From: Cryptomeria japonica
Taxonomy: Eukaryota > Streptophyta > Pinopsida > Cupressales > Cupressaceae
NCBI RefSeq assembly: GCF_030272615.1
Contig: NC_081407.1
Span: 137,582,897-137,646,896, forward strand
DNA: 64,000 nucleotides
Reading direction: 5' to 3'
In this document: positions 9,742-20,805 of the stretch, piece by piece
How positions within the stretch are numbered: position 1 is the stretch's first letter
Layout: the number at the start of each line of letters is the position of its first letter
Notes under the pieces: model-generated
Seen by the model: the letters and a program-made list of their open reading frames with translations, nothing else
Databases searched by the model: none
What the model was told of the DNA's origin: nothing
Translations under genes and position numbers: made by a program

Positions 9742-10832
9742 TGTTGGCTTGATGATGATTGTAATGAATTCATCATATGTTGTCATTGATGAAACACATA
9801 CACACACACATATATTCATATTGTCTACCGGTGTAACTTCAAAGTTGTTTATACTACAACTGGTATACTAGAGGTTTATTTCTAACCGGTACTTGGTGAC
9901 AACCAATAGATATATGGAGACAACCAGTGGATATACATAACTCGACAGCAACATGAAGATCCAACGGAGATTATCACAAGAGCATCAAGGATAATAGTTT
10001 ATATGTTTAACTCCAACCGGTATTGATTGTTCCAACTGGTATTCACTGATTACGTGATGAGTTATCACAAGTCGTGATGAGTTATCCTTACCAACAAGAT
10101 TTGGCGGTATTTTTGTGATGAGTTATGATCAATTGACCAGATACACTTCACCTAGGTAATTGTGTTGTGATTTCTAGAGGCCAACATGAAATCTAAAATG
10201 TCTATATATTGACATCACAATGAATTATTTTGGATGAGCGAAAGTGATATGCTATGTGTAAATGCAAAAGTGTTAAGTCATAGAATATGTTGGCAAAGAG
10301 GAGTTAAGTGCACAGAAGAGGATCTATACAAGCAATTCGTGCCACTACTAGATCACATCACCTGTTGTTTTCTAATCACTGCAACAGTCAAATCCCATAA
10401 TCGAGTAAGCTTTAACAAGCTTCATTGGTCAAATCTTCTAACCAGGTGAATTTAGAAATCCTCCACTGAGGTTACTCCTTACAGGGTACTACCTTTTACA
10501 GGGTATATCTTTTAACTAAGCTTTAGGATCTTTAACAGGATTCGCTCGTAGCAGAGCATTTTGTAGAGCCTAACCGGTCAGTTATCTATTACTGCAGATA
10601 GTTAACTTGTGAGTCCCATCTCATCGTGGTTTTTACCTATTTGGGTTTTCCATGTATAAACACTTGTGTTATGGTGGATGTTTTACTTATTGTGGATGTT
10701 GTTATATCATTTTTATTGCATGCATATTGTTTAACAAACTTGTTAAGTTTATCTACCGGTCAATGTTTAAAGTAGTACTATTTTTGGTGTCACTGATTCA
10801 CCCCCCCCTCTCAGTGCTTTACAAGTCCATCA
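9742..10832 (+). repeat. E2 3' LTR (1091 bp)
   Basis: Begins TGTTGGCTTGATGATGATTG and ends ACAAGTCCATCA, followed by the duplicated target cattt. It lacks the long CA run of the 5' LTR. Scattered substitutions and small indels separate the two LTRs, indicating an old insertion. Confidence 0.9.
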
Positions 10833-11310
10833 CATTTCTCCCTCTATAAGGGAACAAATTAAGCCTATGTCCATTGATCTTAAACCTTCGCAAGTCTCAA
10901 CTAAAATTAAAAGAAATTGTTGTACGAGAAAATATTGATGAATACACTATGATAAGGCTCGTGAGATTCTTCCCAAACCATTTCCTCCCTGAAGACACTA
11001 AATGTTGACTTGGTTCCATTTGTCCAACCATTTCCTGACCCTAGGGATGAAGTTCAACTTAAATTACCTAAATTAAAAATGCTTAAGAAAAATTATGGTT
11101 CAACTACTTCTTGTATTAAAGATCCTATTTTTATCAATCTAGATGATGATAATAATTTTCATGCTAACAAACGAGCTTGTTGAGATTAATCATGAGTTAT
11201 CTTCACATTTATAAAAAGCATTAACCCTATCTCCTAGTGACAAACAAAGTGATTCATCCTTAAAGCATGATCCTTGTTTGGAACTTGTAGTAGCTCCATC
11301 TGTTGTGTTC
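10833..11310 (+). mobile_element. Element A, piece 2
   Basis: A resumes after E2 with catttctccctctataag and runs to tctgttgtgttc, where E3 begins. Its end (about 11220-11305: tctcctagtgacaaacaaag, gatccttgtttggaacttgt, agctccatctgttgtg) aligns with B at about 50685-50765. No intact reading frame. The last five bases (tgttc) are the E3 target duplication. Confidence 0.8.
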
Positions 11311-13970
11311 TGTTAGACAACTCAAATAACCGGAGGACAACTGAGAGGGGGGGGGGTGTGAATCAATTGTCAATAGATTATAGAACTTTAAGCATTAAAA
11401 CCTTATTACTTTAATATATAAATCAAATACCGGAATAGTAGATATAACAATTAAGCACAAATATAAACCACATAACATTTACCAACTAATAATATGATGA
11501 AACAATAAGGATCCAATCAACTACTGAGAGGGGGGATGAATCAGTAGATAGAAAGCAAAACTAACTTTCACCAAACTTAATTCCAACTCAAAAACAACTT
11601 GCTAAACTAACTGGTTTAGACAGTGTATCCAAAATTGCAACTGCACTGTCAAACTTTACCGGTTGACCAAAACATCAATGATACAATGTAACAGATCTAA
11701 AACTTACATACCATTTAATAAAACCATTAAACCACTTTACCGACATCAGTAATAGCTCATTTTTAGATCATTTCCGGTCATCTAAACATATCTAAGTGGA
11801 TTTAGTAGTTAATCATATCAACCATATCAAAACATATCCACAAAATCATTCACCACTTGACACAATGATTTTTCATGTGGAAACTCAAATGGGAAAAACC
11901 ACGGTGGGGATGAATACCCACAAGTATTTTGAATTCTTCTGAAGTTTGCCCTATTTGGAGCCAAGCCTTGTTAGAAGCTTATACAATAATGTCCTATTAA
12001 GAACAAATCCGATTAGGGGCCACCCGGTTAAGGGATTGACTATAATACCCTGTTAAAGGCAATGCCCTATTAGGAGTAACCTCGGTAGAGGATTTCAAAT
12101 CCAAGCTAATGGATCACTTGGTTAGAGGATTTAAACAACACCAAGCTTGATAAAGCTTACCCGATTAAGGGATTTAACTATTGTAATAGTTAGAGAACAA
12201 CATGGTCTTTGCTGATCTGGTAATAGCACTATCTTTCTTAGTCAGATCTATTTTTGCTCCTATCTACCTTCACAACATTATGCATACACTTCTTATGGTT
12301 CGACAATAGTCACACTACCACACTTAACCAAATTGCCAACACAATTACAAACAACTCATCGACCTTAAATACAAATACAATAGGTCGGTAGTACATCACA
12401 AAACCTACAAATCTCATAGAGATTACAAACATATCAGTTCAATCATGACCGTTAGATTACATAGCAATCAACTACACATTGTTCAAGACAACATCAACCT
12501 CTCTTGGATCACCACACATAGAATCCTGTAGCTCATTACGCGGTTATCACTTCATGTTATGCATTTGCTCATTCCCAAGATAAACGGTTATCTTCAAGCA
12601 CCAAAACCACTTTGAAAGTCATCACGTGCATCATGCATGCATGGAATCTTCATCTCCGACCAACATTTGATCATATATCATCACAACCGATTCACCAAGC
12701 TCCATCGGTTAGGGTTCTGCATATCAACTGGTTAGGGTTCTGCATATCAACTGGTTAGGGTTACCAGTTGATCACTCTGCTTGAAATACCAATACCAGTT
12801 TCCTTCACTGCTTTACTACCAGTTGCATTACTACATTACTGTCAGTTGAAATACAAATCCATTACCAGTTACTATTGACATCAACGACAACACTATACTT
12901 AATCAATGTAATTTTCATGCAATTCCAACAATCATCCACAAAAGATAACACCAAGATTTGTACATGGAAAACCTGATAAAGGGAAAACCCACGGTGGGAA
13001 GCCTACCCACAGTTAGATAATACTTCTGCAATAAGTATGTGATTACAATAAGAGGGACCTGTACATGCAAAAAGGCCAACAACCTATAGTGCATTGCTCA
13101 TCACAAAAGGAGCCTCACTGACTACAATCTGGAAGAAGAATGAACTGCAAGAATAACATCTCCTATGCTTGAGTACAGTTCTAGTTAAGCTAAGTACCAG
13201 AGGTCTTAAACCTCTTTCACCAACCCAATTTGATCACCTATGATCAACCAAAAACCTCTACATGTGATTAGAACTTTATTCACACACATATAATCCCATA
13301 ACCATAATCTCATGATCTACAAAAAGATCTTACAACATATTTATACCAACTCAGGACCTAAACAATTAAGTTGGCCACCTAAAAGATAATACAATAAACT
13401 CATAACTTAAACCCACAATATAATGATCAACCAAGTTGGCTTGAGACTAAAACAACATAATCCAATCAATAAATCCAACTGATAACGCATCGAGATCATC
13501 CACCAACACGTTACATAAACCGGTCCATAACCTAGTTGAATAAGATAACTTTAGGTTCAGACCCAAATCCAACACCATCGATCAACAAGAATACGAACAA
13601 GATAACCAACAACATCTCGAAAGCCAACTAGAAGTCGCGCCAACACCACTTATCATGTGCATCAAAATATCTTCAACAAAGCTCTTCCGACAGAACCTTA
13701 CCATTGATCAAAAGACTTACTAGAACAAATGATAGCTCCTGAGTCATCAAATCCTGAATCAACTGATCGTGATACCCATCTAAATAGCATGAATGATAGA
13801 TCCAAACCAAATCCACAAGACAAAACATACCGCAACATACCAAATCAATATCATAAACCAACCACTCTACTTGAACCTACTGTAAGCCGGTAAACAACCA
13901 AAACAACTAGTGTTGCCATCAATGAAAAAACATCAATGCGACGCATAAACAATTCCTCCAATTGCCAACA
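11311..13970 (-). repeat. E3 3' LTR, interrupted by a solo LTR
   Basis: On the plus strand it reads from TGTTAGACAACTC to TCCAATTGCCAACA. The outer parts, 11311-11486 and 12933-13970, match the E3 5' LTR (35583-36812). They are noticeably diverged (for example tgttagacaactcaaataac against tgttagagaacttagataac). The middle 1.45 kb is absent from the 5' LTR and is a separate insertion. Confidence 0.85.
11487..12932 (-). mobile_element. Solo LTR of a copia-like family inside the E3 3' LTR
   Basis: The E3 5' LTR reads ttaccaac then catccaca without a break, while the 3' LTR has about 1446 bp between these sequences. The inserted DNA carries CTGAGAGGGGGGATGAATCA near one end, then GGAAACTCAAATGGGAAAAA, CCACGGTGGGGATGAATACC and repeated 'ggttaagggattt' blocks. 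It matches the solo LTR at about 55370-56792. The other end is CAATTCCAACA. There is no coding region. A clean target duplication is not evident (ccaac occurs near both ends). Confidence 0.75.
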
Positions 13971-13987
13971 ATCTCCCCCTTTTGCAT
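13971..13987 (-). other. E3 polypurine tract
   Basis: On the minus strand GCAAAAGGGGGAGAT immediately precedes the TGTTGGCAATTGG of the 3' LTR. Further G-rich purine runs of this type occur near 14107, 14191 and 14273. Confidence 0.85.
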
Positions 13988-14360
13988 TGATGGTAAAAGT
14001 AGATGTGAAAAAACATCCAAGTGCCAAGAAAATGCCAAACAAGTCTCCCGCAAAGGAAGACAGTCAACAAAATCCCAAAATATGACGTAACAATGAAGTT
14101 AACAAACTCCCCCTATGAATGATATCTCTGTTAAGCTCTGATATCTCCCCTTAATTGATATTATGTTAAGCTCTATTTTTCACATATATCTCTCCCCTTT
14201 GACATCAATGCCAAAAATTTGACATGAACATCAAAGAAAAATCATAAATCGACTGAACCACATAGTTGACTACTCCCCCTGAGTAGTAGCACCAACACAT
14301 CAATCCAGAATGAATAGTAACTTTGTAAGTGCATGCTGGACTGATGCCAATTGTCATCAC
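13988..14360 (-). other. E3 3' untranslated region
   Basis: Lies between the pol stop and the polypurine tract and has no supported gene. It contains several CTCCCC(C)T runs that, on the minus strand, copy the polypurine tract motif. Confidence 0.5.
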
Positions 14361-15766
14361 TCAGGTCTCTACAGAAGGGTAAGAAACTCCCAATCTATCT
14401 CTGAAGTAGTCAAATGATTCTTTAGGCAAAGGTCTAGTGAAGATATCTAAAAATCTGCTATTTAGTGTTCACATAAACTAGTCTGACTTTATTTGCTTCC
14501 ACCTTCTCCTTCAAAAATTTATACTTTATAGATATGTGATTTGTCTTAGAATGAAATATCAGATTCTTTGATATATCAATAGTAGCGGAGTATCACAATG
14601 AATAACTACCATTTCATTACAATCCACCCTTATATCCTTCAACATTTGCTTCATCCATAAAACTTGTGTACAGTTAGTAGCAACAACAACATACTCAACT
14701 TTGACAGTAGATAAAAATGTACATGAATTCTTCTTGCTGATCTAAGAAACAAGTTTCATTCCAAGAAAGAAAGCTCCACCGGATGTGCTCTTCCGGTTAT
14801 CAACATCTCCAGCCCAATCAACATCTGTATATGCACATAGTGTAAAGTCGACATTTTTAGGATACCACAAACCAAATTTAGTTGTTTTATGCAAATACCT
14901 GAAAATCCTTTTCAATGCACTCTCATGATTCTCTCTAGGATCATTTTGATATCTTGATACACTACAAAGTGCATTCATTATATCTGGTCTAGTCTGAGTT
15001 AGATATAACAAACCTCTAATCATAGATTTGTACCTTGTAGGATTTATCGGTGCTGATGCATCTCTCTTAGTCAACTTCTCACTTGTAACCATAGGTGTAC
15101 CAACCAGTTTAGAATCTTCCATACCAAATTTATTAAACAACTCTCTAGCATACTTAGTTTGATAGATGAAAATACCTTTATCAATCTGAGTAATCTGCAA
15201 ACCTAAGAATTGTTTTATCTCCCCAATCATAGACATCTCAAATTCATTCTTCATATTTTCAGAGAATTCCATACATAACTTATCCTCACCTCTAAAAATA
15301 ATATCATCAACAAAGACTTCAACAATCAATATGTCATCATTAGTGATGCTATAATATAAATTATTGTCAGCATTACCTTTAGTGAAACCAAGCTTCAAAA
15401 GATATTTATCCAATCTTGCATACCAAACTCTGCGGGCTTGTTTCAATCCATATAAAGCTTTCCTTAACCTACAAACCATTTTTTTGTCATCTGAAAGTAA
15501 AAATCCATCAGGTTACTCAATGTAAACTTCCTCTTCAAGATCTCCATTCAGAAATGCACACTTAACATCCATTTGATAAACCTTGTAGTTCTTATGGGCA
15601 ACATAAGCAAGAAATAGTCTCACAACTTCAATCCTAGCTACTGGAGCAAAAGTTTCATCATAATCAATTCCTTCCTTTTAAGAATATCCTTTACAAACAA
15701 ATCTAGCTTTATTCCTCACAACTTGTCCATCTTCATTCAATTTATTCCTAAAAACCCATTTAGTTC
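14361..15766 (-). pseudogene. E3 pol, second half: copia reverse transcriptase and RNase H
   Basis: The minus-strand frames continue directly from the first half across the E4 insertion (KWVFRNKLNEDG at the junction). The RVT_2-type RT shows [39 protein letters not shown] and the catalytic FVDDIIF (the usual YVDD with Y changed to F). QTRPDIMNALCSVSRYQNDP follows. RNase H has CAYTDVDWAGDVDNRKSTSG, and the C-terminus is DIFTRPLPKESFDYFRDRLG before a stop at 14361. Stops occur near 15680, 15515 and 14740, with more decay in the RNase H tail, so the enzyme is dead. The longest open piece is 14742-15479. Confidence 0.9.
15762..15766. other. E4 target-site duplication, left copy (agttc)
   Basis: agttc at 15762-15766 is repeated at 33023-33027. 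The pair brackets E4 exactly, and the E3 RT frame reads through when E4 is ignored. Confidence 0.95.
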
Positions 15767-16804
15767 TGTAACGCCATAAAACGGTTAGTTCGGGGGTTAG
15801 TCAAATCAACATAAAATTAAACCATTAAAAAGCATTATCAAGAAAGATTAAGCATATAAGCATATGAGAGATAAAAACAAATAAACATTAACACTTCACT
15901 CATGATGCTCCCTATGCCGTTAGCTCTCCCTTGTTCCTCTCCTCTCCAAGTTCCAAAATGAGTGTAGCTCTTAGTAGCTTTTTGCACTATTTTTGGATGT
16001 CTTATGGAGATTCAAGATGGTTGGATGTGATAAAAAAATGCTATGCAAGTGTAGATAGTGATGCTATGAAAAAGATCTATGCTAATGCCAATATAGAAAC
16101 AATACTTAAATGCTTCCTCCTTTGCTTGAGGAGAAGGGTTCTATTTATAGAAGAAATAGGGAAATGAAGGGTTAAGATTGAGCAATCTTAACAAGGGTTA
16201 GGATTGAAAGATATTCAATCCATGTGAGACTTTCAACCCAATCCCACATTGACAAGTGTCACCATGAGGAGGCTTGAAAGGAGAGATAAGGAGCATTAAA
16301 TGCTTGATGAGACATGATGGTTACCCCAGGGGGTTGGGTTACGGTTAGGTTAATGGATATTCCTTTTATCCAAGGGATAAATGAATGTGCAAGGGTTAAA
16401 TGGTTACCTTAGTCAAAAAAATAAATGATTTGAAGAGACCCATGAGTCAAAAGGATGGTTAAGTTAGAGGAAAGTCTCTAACCAAAGGTAAAAGGTGAGT
16501 TAACCATAATGGTTATGTAAGAGCCTTTAATGGTTTGGAAGACTTTAGAGGTTAACCATTTGAAGACATAAAGCCTTTAATGGTTATTGAAGACTTTGGA
16601 GGTTTTTGAGAAGTGACTTCCTTTTATTTAAGAATGTGACAATGATTAGGATAGGATTAGGCTAATTAAAAGGAGTTAGAATAATCTAGAAGGGATTTAA
16701 GCATGCAAGTGGATTTTGTAGGAGAATGCAAGTGGGAGGAATTTTGGGATTTTCAATTGAAATAAAATCATTTATTTCAATTAAATGGTGTAATTTGCAT
16801 TTGG

Positions 16805-17520
16805 ATAGATATTTAAATAAATATTAATTTATTTAAATGTGAATGTGAATTTTGGATTTTATTTAAAAAAATCTTAATTTATTTACATGAGAAAAAGGAA
16901 GATAAAGCATTAAATGCTTGAAGAATTTGAGGGAAACCATTAAAGGCTTGAGAAGACTCTAGAAGGAAGCCACTAAGTTTGAAGACTTTAAGGGAAACCA
17001 TTGAAGGCTTAAGAAGATTCTAGAAGGAAGCCATTGAGTTTGAAGACTTTAAGGGAAACAATTAAAGGCTTGAGAAGACTCTAGAAGGAAGCCATTAAGT
17101 TTGAAGACTTTAAGGGAAACCATTAAAGGTTTCAAGTGGGTGAGGATAAATAGTATTTTAAATAAATAATTTATTTATTTAAAATAGTTGTGCAACTTGC
17201 ATTTGTAGGAAAATGCAAGTGGGTGGAGGATAAAGGTAATTTAAATAAATGTTAATTTATTTAAATGTGAGAGATGGGATTTTGGGGGATTTAAATAAAT
17301 ATTAATTTATTTAAATGTAAGAGAAGATTTAATTAAACAAATATGATTTATTTATTTAATTAATGGTCTGAATTTGGTTAAGTGAATTAAATCAAATAAA
17401 TTGAATAATTTATTTAATTAATAGGAGAAGAGGGTTAAGGTAAATTAATTAAATATTAATTTAATTAATTATTGATTGATGGTTAAATAATCAAATAAAT
17501 ACTAAATATTCATTTAATTA
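16805..17520. repeat. AT-rich palindromes in the E4 LTR
   Basis: Blocks such as ATTTAAATAAATATTAATTT followed by ATTTAAAT occur at about 16808, 17239 and 17287. Related blocks with TTAATTAA arms lie near 17327, 17388 and 17450. Many can fold into hairpins. The same series appears in the 5' LTR. Confidence 0.7.
16931..17131. repeat. 61-bp tandem repeat in the E4 3' LTR
   Basis: Three full units begin GGGAAACCATTAAAGGCTTG at 16931, 16992 and 17053, with a partial fourth from 17114. Units differ at a few bases. The same array is in the 5' LTR at 32410-32592, so it was present before E4 inserted. Confidence 0.9.
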
Positions 17521-17544
17521 AGTGGACAAATTTATATGTCTACA

Positions 17545-17557
17545 TTTGCCCCTCTTT
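17545..17557 (-). other. E4 polypurine tract
   Basis: On the minus strand CAAAGAGGGGCAAA directly precedes the TGTAGACATA of the 3' LTR. Confidence 0.85.
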
Positions 17558-19723
17558 GAGACGGTGCAGTTTTATCGCATCGTTTCAAAGAAAGAAAAAT
17601 AGGTGTGAAGAAATATGCCCGATAAATGTTAATTTAGTGGGTGGTATGCCCCCTCGAGAGATGGGCTGATTTTTTTTGAAAAATCGGGCGATCTTTCGAA
17701 AAAGAATGAGAAGTGGAGGGGAGGTAGAATAGAAGAAATTAGCAATAACGGTGAAAGAATGGAAGAAAACAGAGTGAATACAGAGAAATGGCAAGCCAGT
17801 GAGTACCCGTAGGTTATGCAAGAGATACGATGCAAATGTGGTGGTTGTGCTTTTGATTAATACTGTACAATTGATCAAAATTGGTTGGACAATCTAGTGC
17901 AATTGGTCTAATTGCCCCGATCGAGTCAAAGTGTGATAGTTGATGTCAGTTGTTCGCTTGGACGGGATAAAGTCTGAGTAAGTGAATCAAAGTGACCTGT
18001 TGGTGACTTAGACAATTGATGTAATTGCTCGATGAAGTCAAGGTATATGAAGAAAAATACTCGTTGAGACTTGAGACAATTGATGTAATTGTCTGTGGGA
18101 TTGTGTTTGATTGGTTGATCAATTGATAGTGTGTGTGTGTGATGGATGGTTGTGGTTAATCATAATAGCCCCATTGAGACTAGGTCATTATGGTAAATGC
18201 TTGTTGTAGTTTAAGATTACCATGATCGATTACCTGTTGAGACCCAAAGATACTTGACCAGAGTATCTGTTGATAGTCTAGGTGTGTGTGAGTCGATGTA
18301 CCTATGCAGACAAAGTAATTTCCTTGGCTTATATGATGACTTAGGATAGGAAACGCAACCCCTCCTGTTAGAGATGGATGGTGATGAATGTGGTGTGATT
18401 GATTTGATGGGGCATGATGTAGGGTATGTAATGTTGATTATCGAGATGAGGAGGGTTGGGGGGGGTGTTCAATGTTAGATAGAAGAAATGAAGGACCTAT
18501 GACTCATTCCTATGGAAGAAGAGGAAAATAGAGTATCCATTGTCATTACTATGTATGCATGATATGAATCTATTATAAATGTATGGATGGATGGAATGCA
18601 ATGTAATGCAATATATACAGATGAGATGGAATGAAAATCCATAGTGCTTTTACTTTTCATCATTGAGCATGGTAGTATCAATCTTGGACGAGGCAGTAGG
18701 AACCAAGTTTGGAGCATTGTACCTGCAAACAAGCAGCATAAATAAATAAAGAATATGGACCCTCCATAATGGTTCATGCTCATATGGTTGAGGTATATGC
18801 TATAGTCAACAAGCCATAGTGATCCATGACTGTATTTTGTTTAAGATCACATAACTTAGTGAACTTCCCACATAGATACCATTAGTACATGCCCCGAAAC
18901 TTCATTGGAATAATTCACAGAAGACACTCAAACAAAACAATACTTAGGAACCATCTCGGCCCACTCTAATCACTTGTGGATATCTTAGAGTAGCGTAGGA
19001 ACTTGATATAAATGAATAAATAACGTATCAAACTGACCAAGTACTTGATAGCTTAAACAAAATTTTCTTGTCAAAGAAAATGTTATCTTGTCTTTGTTTT
19101 GGTAAGGAAGGATGCATCCTTGTTAAGGTAGTTTGCGGGTCGATGTGATAAGTGATCATCATTGTTTGAGTATCTCATAATGTTTGTTTGGTATCTACTT
19201 GGATTTGTATGTACAAAGTGTTGCCATGTTTTTGATTGATTTTTGATGTTTTCTAATGTTTTTGGATTTTGATTGGTTTCCAATGTTTTTGGTATTTTGT
19301 GAGGATTTCAATGAAGAACTCAATGAATCATTGGTAATGTAGAATCCACTTCTATCAAATAGGTTAAGGGCATTTCCCCCAACTTAGACATGACTATAAA
19401 AAAGTGGGATGCAAGACGCATGCAGTACTATCCTTGCTTGCAGATCAATAACAAGCCATGGTTTGACTGATGGATGAGTGGATGCAATGAATGTGACCGC
19501 AACAAGTCTAAAAGACAATGGTGCCATAACCTTTACGAGTGGCACCTGTTTGCCAAGTTTTCACCATCGCACTGACCCAAGGTGCCACTAGAGTGGTTGT
19601 TCACCGTTTGAATGCATGATTTTTCTTTACTATTTTGATTTTTTTGTTTTTTTCTTCAAGACATTTATTTGAATGTTTTTGGTGTTTTTCTAGTATGTAT
19701 GGGAGCCTGATGCTCTAGACAGC
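17558..19723 (-). other. E4 region between integrase and 3' LTR, no conserved gene seen
   Basis: About 2.2 kb with only short open frames that resemble nothing I know. It includes a short TG run near 18129 and a T-rich stretch near 19620-19700 (GAATGTTTTTGGTGTTTTTC). The segment near 18890-19010 (tcacttgtggatatcttaga) has a clear counterpart in E9 near 59910-59945. In E1 and E9 the comparable location holds an antisense PMD frame, which is not detectable here. Confidence 0.55.
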
Positions 19724-20805
19724 TTATGTATAAAACTGTTTGAGGTGCATGTTGTTGATCAGATCTGCTAGAGGTTCTCCTTCTAAAGTAGCTAACTGAT
19801 ATGCCTCGGACCCAAATACAATAGTGATAACATATGGACCTAGCCAGTTTGATTCAAACTTTCCCTGATGTTCTCTGTTTGGTTAGTTACGAGGATTTTC
19901 CCTAAGAACAAGATCACCTACCTCAAATGTATGAGGTCTAACTCGATGATTATAGCTTCTGCTCATGCGTTGCTGATAGGCTTTGAGATGGTTGTATACA
20001 ACTTGTTGTTTCTCATCAAGTAGCTCTAAATCTTGGATATGTGAGACTCTATATGCTTCATCATCAATGAGATTATGCAAGGAAACCCATAGAAATGGTA
20101 TTTCAACTTCAATAGAAAGGATGACTTCTGTGCCATAGACCAATGAGTAAGGATTTGCACCTGCAGGGGTTCGAATGCTAGTTTGATATGCCCATAGTGC
20201 TGGATTTAATTGAACATGCCAATCATGACCGACATCATTGACCATCTTCTTGAGGATTCTTAATATGTTCTTGTTCTATGCTTTGGCTTGACCATTTCCT
20301 TGTGGGTAATAGGGAGTGGAAAAGGGGTGTTGGATGTGAAACTTCTCACAGAGCTCACTAACATCCTGATTTTTGAAAGGAAGCTCGTTATCTGTGATGA
20401 TGGATATGGGTACACCATACCGACAGATGATGTAATTAAGGATGAATGAGGCGATCTGCTTGTCGGTGACTTGGGTAAGTGGAACAACTTTGATCCACTT
20501 TGTGAAGTATTCAGTGGCAGTAATAATGAATTTGTGGTCGTTGGATGAAGATGGATGGATTTTACCCACAAGGTCCAATCCCCATCAACAAAAGGGCCAT
20601 GGTGTTGTGATTGGTTGCAATTTCTGTGCTGGTACATGTATCAGGTCTCCATGAACTTGGCATTTCTTGCATTTTCTGACAAAATAATAGGAGTCTTTTT
20701 CAATGGACGATCAACAGTATCCAGCGCGTATGATTTTCTTTGCTAGGGATGGGCCGCTTGCGTGAGTTCCACAAATTCCTTCATGTACCTCTTCCAAGGC
20801 CTTTG
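19724..20805 (-). pseudogene. E4 integrase
   Basis: Minus-strand pieces give a gypsy integrase in order. A zinc-binding N-terminal domain has HEGICGTH and CKKCQVHG. The core has DLVGKIHPSS (first Asp), IITDNELPF (second Asp) and PYYPQGNGQAKA, where the catalytic Glu expected in GQAEA is Lys, followed by a stop. The C-terminal part is ALWAYQTSIRTPAGANPYSL, VLRENPRN, then WLGPYVITIVFGSEAYQLAT, ending at 19724. Stops also occur near 20255, 20580, 20745 and 19880. Both the Glu-to-Lys change and the stops would inactivate it. The residue names follow known DDE integrase structure; the identity is secure. Confidence 0.9.

Larger units (their letters stand above)
3396..10832 (+). mobile_element. E2: non-autonomous copia-like LTR element, 7.4 kb
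   Basis: A complete element with 5' LTR 3396-4532, primer-binding site at 4534, Gag-like region, a second long degraded coding region, a polypurine tract at 9728-9741 and 3' LTR 9742-10832. It is flanked by a perfect 5-bp duplication, cattt (3391-3395 and 10833-10837). No protease, integrase, reverse transcriptase or RNase H motif is found anywhere between the LTRs. The same layout appears in E6 on the opposite strand, so the pol-less structure is a family feature and not a private deletion. It would need enzymes supplied in trans. Confidence 0.85.
15767..17544 (-). repeat. E4 3' LTR (1778 bp)
   Basis: On the minus strand it runs TGTAGACATATAAA to ATGGCGTTACA. It has the same length as the 5' LTR. 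It contains a 61-bp tandem repeat (16931-17113) and a series of AT-rich palindromes (16805-17520). The open frame at 15931-16167 also exists in the other LTR at 31409-31645, but it lies on the sense-opposite strand and looks fortuitous. Confidence 0.95.

Noticed and set aside
15931-16167. Frame of 78 codons repeated at 31409-31645
   Set aside because: The similarity comes only from the two copies of the E4 LTR; it is not a known domain and is antisense to the element.
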